Assembly: GCA_963834945.1 (NCBI GenBank)
Contig: CAWIDT010000011.1
Location: 336,813 to 400,812, forward strand
Reading direction: 5' to 3'
DNA length: 64,000 nucleotides
Source of the DNA: R-RK-3 sp963834945
GTDB taxonomy: Bacteria; Pseudomonadota; Alphaproteobacteria; Rhizobiales; Rhodomicrobiaceae
Shown here: positions 54,075 through 61,453 of the stretch, piece after piece
Numbering within the stretch: the stretch's first letter is position 1
Layout of the letters: each line of letters opens with the position of its first letter
The notes under the pieces: model-generated
The model's database searches: none
Told to the model about the DNA's origin: nothing
The model's input: the letters and a program-made list of their open reading frames with translations, nothing else
Position numbers and translations under genes: made by a program

Positions 54075-54709
54075 TGTCGGATCTCCAGAATTGGGATGCT
54101 TGGGATACTGCCTGCGCTGAACTGATCGAGATTGACAGTCAAGCGATCAGTATCAAAACGCACAGGAACGTCAAACTCGAAACCTGCCGCGATCGCGGCG
54201 CCCGCGCCGGGAATGCTGCCCGTGTCGAATGTGATGATGCCCGTCCCATAATCCAGGAAATAGTCCGCGCCTTCGATCTTCAGCACGCCGTCCACTGCGA
54301 GCGTCACCGTTCCCGGCACCGGCTTGGTGATCTCGCGCAGCCAGGGCGCAAAGTTCGCGCCGTAGCGCTTGACCAGCCGGAATTCGGCGGTCGCGCCGTC
54401 GCCCGTGCCGATAGGCTGATCCTCCGCTGCCGGTACAGATGTGAAGAGGCAGCTTTTGTAGTCGGCGTGGTCCTTCCAGCGAAAGCCGTGCAGCCGTCCG
54501 CGCCGTTCCTCGAAGAAGGCGATCACCGCCTGCAGATCGTCGAACGACTTGACGCCGTAGCCCGCCTCATAATAGCGGCGGCTGTCGGCCCAGCGCTGAT
54601 TGCGCTCCTCATAGCCCGAGCCGAGCACAACAATGTCGGTGCGCCGCTCCGGCCCGCCGCTCGCACCGAGCGAAATCGCGGTCGGGAAGCGGATGTCGTG
54701 AAATGACAT
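54071..54709 (-). CDS. DUF2460 / TIGR02217 distal tail protein (gp12-like)
   Basis: 212 residues beginning MSFHDIRFPTAISLGASGGP and continuing RRTDIVVLGSGYEERNQRWA, DLQAVIAFFEERRGRLHGFR, WKDHADYKSC, YGTGIITF and FEFDVPVRFDTDRL, all TIGR02217 hallmarks. The protein forms the distal tail ring that links the tail tube to the hub. The start at 54709 excludes repeat-derived upstream codons. Confidence 0.9.
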   Translation of the reverse strand: MSFHDIRFPTAISLGASGGPERRTDIVVLGSGYEERNQRWADSRRYYEAGYGVKSFDDLQAVIAFFEERRGRLHGFRWKDHADYKSCLFTSVPAAEDQPIGTGDGATAEFRLVKRYGANFAPWLREITKPVPGTVTLAVDGVLKIEGADYFLDYGTGIITFDTGSIPGAGAAIAAGFEFDVPVRFDTDRLTVNLDQFSAGSIPSIPILEIRQ

Positions 54710-54723
54710 GTTTTTATCCTTGA

Positions 54724-54869
54724 GCCGGGCATCCGCCCGGCATTGGCCCACTTAGCCGTGGGCCCCTGGTGGTCCCAACAAATGTTGTGCCCTCGGCAGT
54801 TTACTCGGCGTTTGGGGCGGGCACCCGGGGCCCGCAAGCGGGCCCATCATCGGCGCGGATGCGCCGATG
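54724..54869. repeat. composite palindrome, copy 4
   Basis: GCCGGGCATCCGCCCGGC (54724–54741), GGCCCACTTAGCCGTGGGCC (54745–54764), a core in reverse orientation (CTCGGCGTTTGGGG), GGCCCGCAAGCGGGCC-type hairpin (54827–54844) and the CGGCGC-stem hairpin with loop GGAT (54848–54869). The two outer halves are complementary (GGTGGT.../...CACCCGG). Confidence 0.75.
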
Positions 54870-54904
54870 CCAACAAAAACTCGCGGGCCAAACAACAAAT
54901 CCCG

Positions 54905-55489
54905 TCACATATTCCGCTGCCCCCGGCTCACGGCGCGTGACAGCATCGCGGCGATCTGGCTTTCGGAGCGGCGGAAACCCTCGGCGTCGGGGGTCGAGAT
55001 GTTCATGGTGACGGTCACGCCGCCGCCCGCGCCTTGGGTCCGTACGCCCAGCCGTCCGTCCGCGCCGCGTGCCAGCGGCATGATCGCTTCCGGACCGGCT
55101 TCGCCCGCGAGGCCCAGCCGCCCTCCGCCCATCGGAAAGGTCACCGGCGAGGCGACCACCCCGCCTTGCGCGAAGGGCGTCGGCATCGGCGTGCCGACCA
55201 CGCCGCCTTTGGCGAACGGGCTGAGGCCGCCGGCGAGGCCGGCCAATCCGTTGCCGAGTGCCCCGGTCAGCGGCTGCAACGCCGAGCGCAGCGCCAACCG
55301 CGACAGGTCGAGCGCCAGCGATTTGAGCGTCTTGCCCAGACCCTCGCCGGAGAACACCGCGTCCGCGAACGCGCCGCTGATGCTCCGGCCGAAAGCGGTG
55401 CCGAGATGCTCCAGCTCGCGCAGCTTCTGCTTCGCGTCGCTGGTATCGGCGCCGACGCGCACGGAAAGGCTGGCGACCGTGTCAGTCAT
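54905..55489 (-). CDS. short phage tail tape-measure protein (gp11-like)
   Basis: 194 residues with an N-terminal coiled segment (VGADTSDAKQKLRELEHLG), GLGKTLKSLALDLSRLALRS and the Gly-rich tail FAKGGVVGTPMPTPFAQGGV followed by GEAGPEAIMPLARGADGRLG, the common end of tape-measure proteins in GTA-type tails. It sets tail length; the short version fits a short siphovirus-like tail of the GTA type. Confidence 0.85.
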   Translation of the reverse strand: MTDTVASLSVRVGADTSDAKQKLRELEHLGTAFGRSISGAFADAVFSGEGLGKTLKSLALDLSRLALRSALQPLTGALGNGLAGLAGGLSPFAKGGVVGTPMPTPFAQGGVVASPVTFPMGGGRLGLAGEAGPEAIMPLARGADGRLGVRTQGAGGGVTVTMNISTPDAEGFRRSESQIAAMLSRAVSRGQRNM

Positions 55490-55547
55490 CTGGGTTCCTC
55501 TTATCGCTTAGCCTGGATCCGGCGAGGCTTAATGCTTTTTGCTTGGA

Positions 55548-55827
55548 GCCGGGCATCCGCCCGGCACATGGCCCGCTTGCGGGCCCCGGGAGACCGCCGC
55601 GAATGTTGTGCCGGTGGGTTTTTGTGCTGGGAGCCGGGCATCCACCCGGCACATAGGCCCGCTTGCGGGCCCCGGGTGGCCACCACAAACGCCGTGCCGA
55701 CTGTTTGTTCAGCGCTTGGATCGGGCACCCGGGGCCCACGGCTAAGTGGGCCAATAAGCCCTGCGGACGCGGGGCGTCCAAGCAAAAAACTCACTGCGGA
55801 TGCGCCGATGCAAACAAAAAATGGCAA
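55548..55827. repeat. composite palindrome array, copy 5 (two left arms)
   Basis: GCCGGGCATCCGCCCGGC at 55548–55565 with GGCCCGCTTGCGGGCC next to it, then a second left arm GCCGGGCATCCACCCGGC (55633–55650) and GGCCCGCTTGCGGGCC, a core with ACAAACGCCGTGCCG, the arm GGCCCACGGCTAAGTGGGCC and a degenerate CGGATGCGCCGATG end. It separates the tape-measure and chaperone genes. Confidence 0.75.
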
Positions 55828-55837
55828 AAACCAACCT

Positions 55838-56038
55838 TCACAAACTACGATCGGGAAAACGCTGCATCAGGGCGGCGAGGTCGTCGCGGGCCGGCGATGG
55901 GGCGAGCGCGCCAAGCCCGGCGGCGCCGCGTATGGCCAGCGCCAGCTCGCGCGGCGTCATCGACCAGAAGGCGGCGGGTGGCAGGCGCAGGATGCCGAGG
56001 CCGGCGGCGAGCGCGTCGTCCCAGGGAAAGGGCGTCAG
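55838..56038 (-). CDS. phage tail assembly chaperone (DUF2376-like, gp10.1)
   Basis: 66 residues: TPFPWDDALAAGLGILRLPP then AAFWSMTPRELALAIRGAAG and DDLAALMQRFPDRSL, the standard alphaproteobacterial tail chaperone. No ATG, GTG or TTG fits; the codon aligned with the family's first Met is CTG, which overlaps the gp10 stop as CTGA, exactly where an ATGA overlap is usual. It may use CTG or the first base may be a sequence error. Confidence 0.75.
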   Translation of the reverse strand: MTPFPWDDALAAGLGILRLPPAAFWSMTPRELALAIRGAAGLGALAPSPARDDLAALMQRFPDRSL

Positions 56039-56406
56039 CCCCGCTGGTGCGGCGCCTCGCCCTGCGGCTTTCCCGGCGCGACATCCTGTCCGCTGGCGGA
56101 CGCGCCGAAGGTTGCGGTCAGCAGCCGCGCGACGATGTCGACGAACCCGGACGCGCCGCCATCGGCGTGCATCCGCGCCACATGCGCGTCGTCCGTGTCG
56201 AGGCCGCCGCCACGCAGACCGGCGCCGATAATTCGGATGGCGTCCCGCGCACTCAGCCTACCCGCTTCGAAGCGCGTCGCCAGTGCCAGCATGTCGTCGG
56301 CGCCGAACGCGTCTTCCAGCTCGGCGAGCGCACCCAGCGTAAGGCACAGCCGATGCGGCTCGCCGTCGAGCACCGCTTCGATTTCACCGCGATGGCGATT
56401 GACCAT
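56035..56406 (-). CDS. GTA gp10-like tail assembly protein (GTA_gp10 family)
   Basis: 123 residues: MVNRHRGEIEAVLDGEPHRL, CLTLGALAELEDAFGADDML, RDAIRIIGAGLRGGG. This matches the GTA_gp10 family, which acts with the next gene as a tail-tube assembly chaperone pair. The start at 56406 lies just past the repeat sequence. Coupled to the chaperone gene by a CTGA overlap. Confidence 0.83.
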   Translation of the reverse strand: MVNRHRGEIEAVLDGEPHRLCLTLGALAELEDAFGADDMLALATRFEAGRLSARDAIRIIGAGLRGGGLDTDDAHVARMHADGGASGFVDIVARLLTATFGASASGQDVAPGKPQGEAPHQRG

Positions 56407-56430
56407 GGAAAGTGTGACTCTTTGTTTGAC

Positions 56431-56631
56431 GCCTCGCATCCGCGAGGCTTTTATGGCGAGTTTTTGTTGGGAGCCGGGCATCCGCCCGGCACATGGCCCG
56501 CTTGCGGGCCCCGGGGTGCCTCACCCAAACGCCGAGTAAGTTGCCGCAAGTACAGCATTTGTGGGGAGCGCCCGGGGCCCACGGCTAAGTGGGCCAAATC
56601 ATCGGCGCGGATGCGCCGATGCAAGCAAAGA
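56431..56631. repeat. composite palindrome array, copy 6 (best complete copy)
   Basis: In order: GCCTCGCATCCGCGAGGC (56431–56448), GCCGGGCATCCGCCCGGC (56473–56490), GGCCCGCTTGCGGGCC (56495–56510), a core CCCAAACGCCGAGTAAGTTG plus CCGCAAGTACAGCATTTG, GGCCCACGGCTAAGTGGGCC (56576–56595), a hairpin with stem CATCGGCGC and loop GGAT (56600–56621), and GCAAGCAAAG. All hairpins are perfectly paired. Confidence 0.85.
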
Positions 56632-56665
56632 GTCCTCGCGGATCCCTGGCTCCGGCAAGCAAGCC

Positions 56666-57080
56666 CTAAACCGCCGTGAAGCTCAGCGCGCCGGCGGATT
56701 CCAGCGCCAGCTCGAAGGTCAGCTCATTGTCGTGGCTGCCGGAATATTCCAGCGCGGTGATCTGGAACGCCCCTTCCACCGTGCCGAAATCGGGGATCGC
56801 CACCTGCCAGTCGCGGATCGTGCCGGTGAAGAAAGCGCCCCGCACCGCTTCGTCCGAGGCGGCGTCCTTGAAGATGCCGCTGCCCGCCAGCCGCGCCGTC
56901 TTGATGCCCGCCCCGGCGAGCAGTTCGCGCCACTCATCGGCGGAATTCAGCGTGGGTGACATCCACCGTCGCCGCGTTGAAAGCGAGGCTGCGGGTGCGT
57001 AGACCCGCGACGGTGGTGAAGCTGCCCGTGCCGGTGACGTCGATCTTCAGCAACAGGTCTTTGCCGCGTTGAGCCGCCAT
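56666..57080 (-). pseudogene. major tail tube protein (gp9-like, TP901-1 type) with one-base frameshift
   Basis: The start at 57080 gives MAAQRGKDLLLKIDVTGTGS, LRTRSLAFNAATVDVTHAE; then one extra T near 56950 shifts the frame, after which SADEWRELLAGAGIKTARLA, GSGIFKDAASDEAVRGAFF and ELTFELALESAGALSFTAV follow, the normal end. Without that base the product is 137 residues. The sequence on both sides is intact, so it is either recent inactivation or an error. The tail tube is essential for particle function. Confidence 0.82.
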
Positions 57081-57131
57081 GAGATGTCTCCGAAAGTGTT
57101 GAGGGAGGTTTTTTGCTTAACGCCGGGGGGA

Positions 57132-57325
57132 GTCTTTGTGTGCATCGGCGCATCCGCGCCGATGATTGGCCCACTTAGCCGTGGGCCCCGGGTGGTCCCC
57201 ACACCTGCCGTGCCTGCGGCAGCTTGCTCGGCGTCTGGGTCGGGCACCCGGGGCCCGCAAGCGGGCCTAAAGCCCCGCGGATGCGGGGCGCCCAGCAAAA
57301 AACGCGCCGATACCAGCAAAGACTC
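57132..57325. repeat. composite palindrome, copy 7
   Basis: A hairpin with stem CATCGGCGC and loop ATCC (57143–57164), GGCCCACTTAGCCGTGGGCC (57168–57187), a core in reverse direction, GGCCCGCAAGCGGGCC-type hairpin, GCCCCGCGGATGCGGGGC (57272–57289) and AGCAAAGACTC at the end. It fills the gap between DUF3168 and the tail tube gene. Confidence 0.78.
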
Positions 57326-57327
57326 TA

Positions 57328-57738
57328 TCAACCCACCGGCTCGGTCACCGCGCGGAATCGCAGCACGCCGTGATAGGTCTCGCCGTCGGGGTCGCGCTTC
57401 AGGTCGGAATATTGATGCGTCAGGTTGATCAGCCGGTGATCGTCGAGGCTGAGTTCGGCGCCGTCGAGCACCTCGCGCAGTGCGTCGGCGATCTCATAAG
57501 CCTCGCGCTTGCCCTCATAGCGCGACCATACATGCAGCATCAGCACATGCTCGGAGCCGCGCTCGGTGCCGGTGCTCCAGTCGCGCAGCTGCATCTGGTC
57601 AATGGCGACATAAGGGAACTCGGCGCTTTGCGGCACATGATCGTACAGCCGCTCGCCGCCGAGCAGCGCCAGGAGCGCGCCATCGGCGGCGAGAGCGGCA
57701 TAGGCGGCCGCCTGCAAGTCCCAGCCAGGACTGGTCAT
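57328..57738 (-). CDS. DUF3168 tail terminator-like protein (gp8-like)
   Basis: 136 residues: MTSPGWDLQAAAYAALAADG, RLYDHVPQSAEFPYVAIDQM, HVLMLHVWSRYEGKREAYEI then LINLTHQYSDLKRDPDGETY. This is the DUF3168 fold, which ends the tail tube and joins it to the head. The start at 57738 excludes upstream repeat-derived codons. The stop lies next to repeat copy 7. Confidence 0.88.
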   Translation of the reverse strand: MTSPGWDLQAAAYAALAADGALLALLGGERLYDHVPQSAEFPYVAIDQMQLRDWSTGTERGSEHVLMLHVWSRYEGKREAYEIADALREVLDGAELSLDDHRLINLTHQYSDLKRDPDGETYHGVLRFRAVTEPVG

Positions 57739-57762
57739 GAAATGAAGGTTCCTTATACTGTA

Positions 57763-58066
57763 GCGGCGCATCCGCGCGTTTTTTGTTTTGGACGCCTCGC
57801 ATCCGCGAGGCTTTTAGGCCCACTTGCGGGCCCCCGGGTGAAGCTTTTGCTGGAGCCGGGCATCCGCCCGGCACGTGGCCCGCTTGCAGGCCCCGGGTGG
57901 AGCTTTTGCCGGGAGCGGGTACCCAACCCAAACGCCGAGCAAGCTGCCGCGAGCACCGCCTTTATGGGGAGCACCCGGCCGCGAGCGCAGCATTTGTGGG
58001 AACCACCCGGGGCCCACGGCTAAGTGGGCCAATCATCGGCGCGGAGGCGCCGATGCAAGCAAAGAC
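57763..58066. repeat. composite palindrome array, copy 8 (longest)
   Basis: Starts CGGCGCATCCGCGCG, then GCCTCGCATCCGCGAGGC (57793–57810), GGCCCACTTGCGGGCC, GCCGGGCATCCGCCCGGC (57855–57872), GGCCCGCTTGCAGGCC, a core with a partial tandem duplication (CGCGAGCACCGCCTTTATGG / CGCGAGCGCAGCATTTGTGG), the GGCCCACGGCTAAGTGGGCC arm and a hairpin with stem CATCGGCGC and altered loop GGAG (58034–58055). Confidence 0.78.
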
Positions 58067-58410
58067 TCCCAAATACGCGCCAGGATGCCGGGGCGAGCGT
58101 CGTCGAGCGCGGGTTCGAGCCACGGTGTCGCGGGGCGCGCGCGGGTGCCGAATTCCAGGTACCAGCCCTGTGGCAGCGCTGTGCCGACGCTGACGCTCAT
58201 GCCGTCGGCGGCAGGGACGATGGCGAGCGAATCGGCCAGGTCGCCATGCCGGCTCTCGGGCGGTTTGCCGTCCTGCAGATTGGCACGCGCGGCGCCGCGA
58301 ATCTCTTCGGCGGAGGCGGCCAGCGCGTCGGCAAGCGCGGTCGCATCGGCGATGCCGGCAAATCCGGCCTGAAGGCTCGCAAGCCCTTCGACGCTGGCGC
58401 GAAATTTCAT
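58033..58410 (-). CDS. HK97 gp10-like head-tail joining protein
   Basis: 125 residues from MKFRASVEGLASLQAGFAGI; the pattern RGAARANLQDGKPPESRHGD then YLEFGTRARPATPWLEPALD is the HK97-gp10 family, in which YxExGT is diagnostic. It overlaps the head-closure gene. The last dozen residues (WESLLASAPPRR) are encoded by the right end of the palindrome copy 8, so the original C-terminus has been replaced or extended by the element. Confidence 0.8.
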   Translation of the reverse strand: MKFRASVEGLASLQAGFAGIADATALADALAASAEEIRGAARANLQDGKPPESRHGDLADSLAIVPAADGMSVSVGTALPQGWYLEFGTRARPATPWLEPALDDARPGILARIWESLLASAPPRR

Positions 58411-58733
58411 AGATCGCGCCGCTCGCATTGACAGGTGAGGAAACGCCGCCGCCCGTCATTGTCGAGCGCGGCGCGGATATCGAACGCTTCGGCGCCGCGC
58501 CGGAAGCGCATCGCCGGGACGACATCGTCGCGGTAGCGGATGACGATCCGGTAGGCCGCATGGCCCGTGACCCGATCGGCCGCCACGGCCTCGGCGCCGC
58601 CGATGGCTTCCACCGCGCCCCAAAGCTCAGCCACGCGGTCCCAGGAGGAAACCGCGCCACCGCCCCCATCCTCGGCGCGCGAGCGCGATTCCAGCGTCAG
58701 CCGGTGACGCAGCCGTCCGATGGGCGTGCTCAC
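58407..58733 (-). CDS. phage head closure / head-tail adaptor protein (gp7-like)
   Basis: 108 residues: GRLRHRLTLESRSRAEDGGG, SSWDRVAELWGAVEAIGGAE, YRIVIRYRDDVVPAMRFRRG. This is the SPP1 gp16-like / head closure fold. Its start overlaps the connector stop and its stop overlaps the HK97-gp10-like start, so all three are coupled. Confidence 0.85.
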   Translation of the reverse strand: MSTPIGRLRHRLTLESRSRAEDGGGGAVSSWDRVAELWGAVEAIGGAEAVAADRVTGHAAYRIVIRYRDDVVPAMRFRRGAEAFDIRAALDNDGRRRFLTCQCERRDL

Positions 58734-59308
58734 AGCTTCACCGCGCGGTAGGGGCCAAGCAGAGCGGCGATGCTTGACGGAACGGGGTCGGCGGTCTCGC
58801 CAAGCAGCACGGGCTCGCGCGCCTCATGCCAATGCGCCACCAGCAGCTTGACCGCGAGGCGCAGCGGCATCGGCACATCGTCAGGCGCGAGGCCGTAGCC
58901 GGCGGTGAAGGCGATCTCGATGCCGTTCGCTCCCCGCCCCGGCAGCGGCCAGCTCTGGCCGTCGCGCCGGCAGAGACGCGGACGGCGGGAGAATGCATCC
59001 ACGTCGAACAGGGCCGGATCCAGGCTCATCGAGCTGCCGGTCGGCCCATAGAGCCGCACCGCGTCGATGCTGAGCAAGGGCGCGAGCGGCAGTCCCACAT
59101 GCCCCCGATCCGGCCACCGGTCGAGAAACAGCGACCAGCTCTGGCTGATGAGCGCCACGTCGAGGCAGCGCTCGATATGAAGGCGGGCCGCGAGGATCAG
59201 GCTGGCGATCAGCGTGTCTTCCATATCGCCATCGACCCGGCAATGCGCCTTGGCTTCGGCAAGCGAAATCGGCTCGGCGGAGGGGCCGGCAGTGAGAATC
59301 AGGGCCAT
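58730..59308 (-). CDS. head-tail connector protein (gp6-like)
   Basis: 192 residues: MALILTAGPSAEPISLAEAK, HCRVDGDMEDTLIASLILAA, DLFLDRWPD-like LFLDRWPDRGHV and VPMPLRLAVKLLVAHWHEAR. The N-terminal half is the gp6-like connector that forms the ring below the portal. Normal length. It is the first gene after the capsid gene, separated by a 600-base gap. Confidence 0.87.
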   Translation of the reverse strand: MALILTAGPSAEPISLAEAKAHCRVDGDMEDTLIASLILAARLHIERCLDVALISQSWSLFLDRWPDRGHVGLPLAPLLSIDAVRLYGPTGSSMSLDPALFDVDAFSRRPRLCRRDGQSWPLPGRGANGIEIAFTAGYGLAPDDVPMPLRLAVKLLVAHWHEAREPVLLGETADPVPSSIAALLGPYRAVKL

Positions 59309-59905
59309 GGGGCATTCCCGGAAGGGGGCGCGGTTACGCGGTTTGGTGCTGCATCAATCGAGGGCCGCTATGGCGGCAGATGTGGAGGAAAGAGTTGAGC
59401 GCCGCGCCCGGAGGGGGGGCCGGGGACTTTCGCCCATCGGTCCTGAGACCGACGCGCGACGCTCGCGTCTTTGTCGAGGCCGCGGCGGGGGAGGACGCCA
59501 CGGTCTCGGCCCTTGGCGGGCCATTGCGCTGGGGGGCAGCGCTGACTAGCGGGTTATGTATGTGTGCCGCCACCGGACGTGAATAGGGAAAGCAAAAAAC
59601 TTTTGCTTGGCATAGGGTTGGGAATCTGCGTATCCGCGCGCCAAAGCACGCCGCCGCATGGCGGAGCAGGACGCTCATCCGTGGCGATCGCCGCAAAATG
59701 ACCCAAACGGTTATCACCGCTTATCAATGGGCTACGCCGATAAGTTCGGCCCGGATACGCAGCGCGGCGCGCCCGGTCCCATTCGCCGGCGAACTGATTC
59801 GGTCGCAGCAAATTTCAACGAAACTGTGGCAACCGTGGCCGATTTGCATAAGCGCAACCACCTATGCCACCCGTTGAGACGGTGCGGCCCACTACCGGGA
59901 CATCT
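59309..59905. other. gene-free 600-base gap between connector and capsid genes
   Basis: I see no coding region with phage-like content here. The part near 59.4–59.5 kb is very GC-rich (GGGGGGGCCGGGGAC), and the part near 59.6–59.85 kb is of average composition. No copy of the ATCC-loop hairpins is present, unlike the other gaps. It may hold a promoter for the connector and tail genes. Confidence 0.4.
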
Positions 59906-61201
59906 TCACGCAGTGCCGAATTTCAGCAGCTTGATGGCGTTGAAATCCTGCACGCCGCCGCCGACGCGCTTGGTCGTGTAGAACAGCACATAAGGCTTGG
60001 CGGAGAACGGATCGCGCAGGATGCGGATGCCCAGCCGGTCGACCACCAGATAGCCGCGCCCGAAATCGCCGAAGGCGATGGAGAAGCTGTCGGCGCCGAT
60101 CTCGGGCATGTCTTCGGTTTCAGCGATCGGGAAGGTCATCAGCGTCGCGCCCTGGCCTGCCTGGTCGCCAGGGCGCCAGATGTAATTGCCGTCGCCGTCC
60201 TTGATCTTGCGGATCTCGGCCTGGGTCGAACGGTTCATCACCCATTGCGCATTGGCGCGATAGGAGGATTTCAGCGCATAGACCAGATCGATCAGCGTGT
60301 CGGCCGGGTCGGTTGCGGGCAGATCGCCGGAGACGCCGGTGGTCAGATAGCCGATCTTGTCCCAGGCCCAGCTCGCCTCGGCGACCGTGGTGTAGCTGAG
60401 GAAGCCCTTCGGCTTGTTGGTGCCGTCGCCGGAAACGAACGCCGCGTTCTCCTGCTCGGCGAAGGCAATGCGGACCTCCTCGGCCACCCACTCGTCGATA
60501 TTGACGGCGGCGTCTTCCAGCAGGGTCTGGGTCGCGGCCGGCATGGCGTAGAGTTCCATGGTCGGGAAGGCGAGTTCGGACAGCGTCGGCGAGTTGGTCT
60601 GGGCGCGGGTGCCGGTTTCGGCGACCCAGCCGGTCGCGGCGCCGGTGATGGCGAACGGCTTCTTGTAGCTGTTGCCGGACACCTGGCGGATGCCGGAAAT
60701 GGCGCGGATCGGCGAGGCTTCGCGCAGCGCGCGCATCACGCCGGCCTCGATCTCCTCGGGCACCAGATAGCCCCCGTCGCTGCCGGAGCCGGCGGACAGC
60801 GCTTTTTCTTCCAGGCGGCGCAGATTGTGCGCTTCACCCCGGCGCATATAGGTGTCGAAGGCGCTCTTATGCTCGCTGACCGGAGCGCTTGAGACGCCGC
60901 CGCCACGCTGCGGCCGGGCGGCCTTCAGCAGCAGCTGGTCGACCGTGCCCTTATATTCGTCGAGCGCCCGGTTGATGCGGTCAAGCTTGTCCGTGGTCAC
61001 CACATCGGCGGACATGCGGCGCTCGATGTCGCCCAGCCGCTGGTCGTTGGTTTCCTTGAACGCCTCGAAGGCCTGGAGCAATTCGCCGTAGATGTCGCCG
61101 ATCTCGGATGCGGCGGGACGCGCGGCCTTGTTCTCCCAATCGTGGGCGTTGGCGGCGAACGGGAAGCGATCGCTGCCGGCGGGAGCGGTGAGGTCGGTCA
61201 T
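59906..61201 (-). CDS. HK97-fold major capsid protein (gp5-like)
   Basis: 431 residues. The first about 110 form a helical delta-like domain (FEAFKETNDQRLGDIERRMS, DKLDRINRALDEYKGTVDQL), followed by the HK97 capsid fold: GGYLVPEEIEAGVMRALREA, ATGWVAETGTRAQTNSPTLS, LYAMPAATQTLLEDAAVNID, KPKGFLSY and YLVVDRLGIRILRDPFSAKP. No capsid cross-link residues can be judged. The protease two genes upstream would remove the delta domain, as in RcGTA. Confidence 0.95.
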   Translation of the reverse strand: MTDLTAPAGSDRFPFAANAHDWENKAARPAASEIGDIYGELLQAFEAFKETNDQRLGDIERRMSADVVTTDKLDRINRALDEYKGTVDQLLLKAARPQRGGGVSSAPVSEHKSAFDTYMRRGEAHNLRRLEEKALSAGSGSDGGYLVPEEIEAGVMRALREASPIRAISGIRQVSGNSYKKPFAITGAATGWVAETGTRAQTNSPTLSELAFPTMELYAMPAATQTLLEDAAVNIDEWVAEEVRIAFAEQENAAFVSGDGTNKPKGFLSYTTVAEASWAWDKIGYLTTGVSGDLPATDPADTLIDLVYALKSSYRANAQWVMNRSTQAEIRKIKDGDGNYIWRPGDQAGQGATLMTFPIAETEDMPEIGADSFSIAFGDFGRGYLVVDRLGIRILRDPFSAKPYVLFYTTKRVGGGVQDFNAIKLLKFGTA

Positions 61202-61453
61202 TAAATCCTCATGGGTTGATGGCTCGTAGGTTCGCGCGGGGCGTAACAGATCGCCGACGCGTTCAGGAAGACCCCGCCCAGCCGCCTCTCGCTTGCCTCG
61301 CGCCGGAGAGCGCGCGCGGACAAGCGAGAGGCGATGGCAGCGGAGGCCGGACGCTCAGAGCCGGGAGGGGAGCGGCGAGCGTCTTTTGCGGCCGGGCGGG
61401 GGATCGGCCATGATCGCAACGTGGCCATGGCCGTCTATTGACTGACTCTCCGT

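Noticed and set aside
55034..56539. Long plus-strand open frame of 501 codons across the tape-measure, chaperone and gp10 genes
   Set aside because: It lies opposite recognised genes and crosses palindrome copies; its composition (Arg/Pro/Ala/Ser) is that of an antisense GC-rich frame and no domain is visible.
49954..58066. Many small open frames with repeated peptides such as GIRPAHGPLAGP and ADARRPSKK
   Set aside because: They are translations of the palindromic repeats in several frames and both strands, without ribosome-binding sites or codon bias.
53264..58066. CRISPR array
   Set aside because: The repeats are not regularly spaced, are themselves nested palindromes, occur in both orientations and alternate with structural genes; no cas genes are nearby.
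56431..58066. Palindromes as ordinary rho-independent terminators
   Set aside because: Several hairpins lack a T run on the transcribed (minus) side, occur in multiples and in both orientations, and would block the downstream tail genes of the same operon; a terminator role for single hairpins cannot be excluded.
59334..59717. 127-codon minus-strand frame in the gap between capsid and connector genes
   Set aside because: Composition and lack of a domain, start signal or conserved context do not support a gene.
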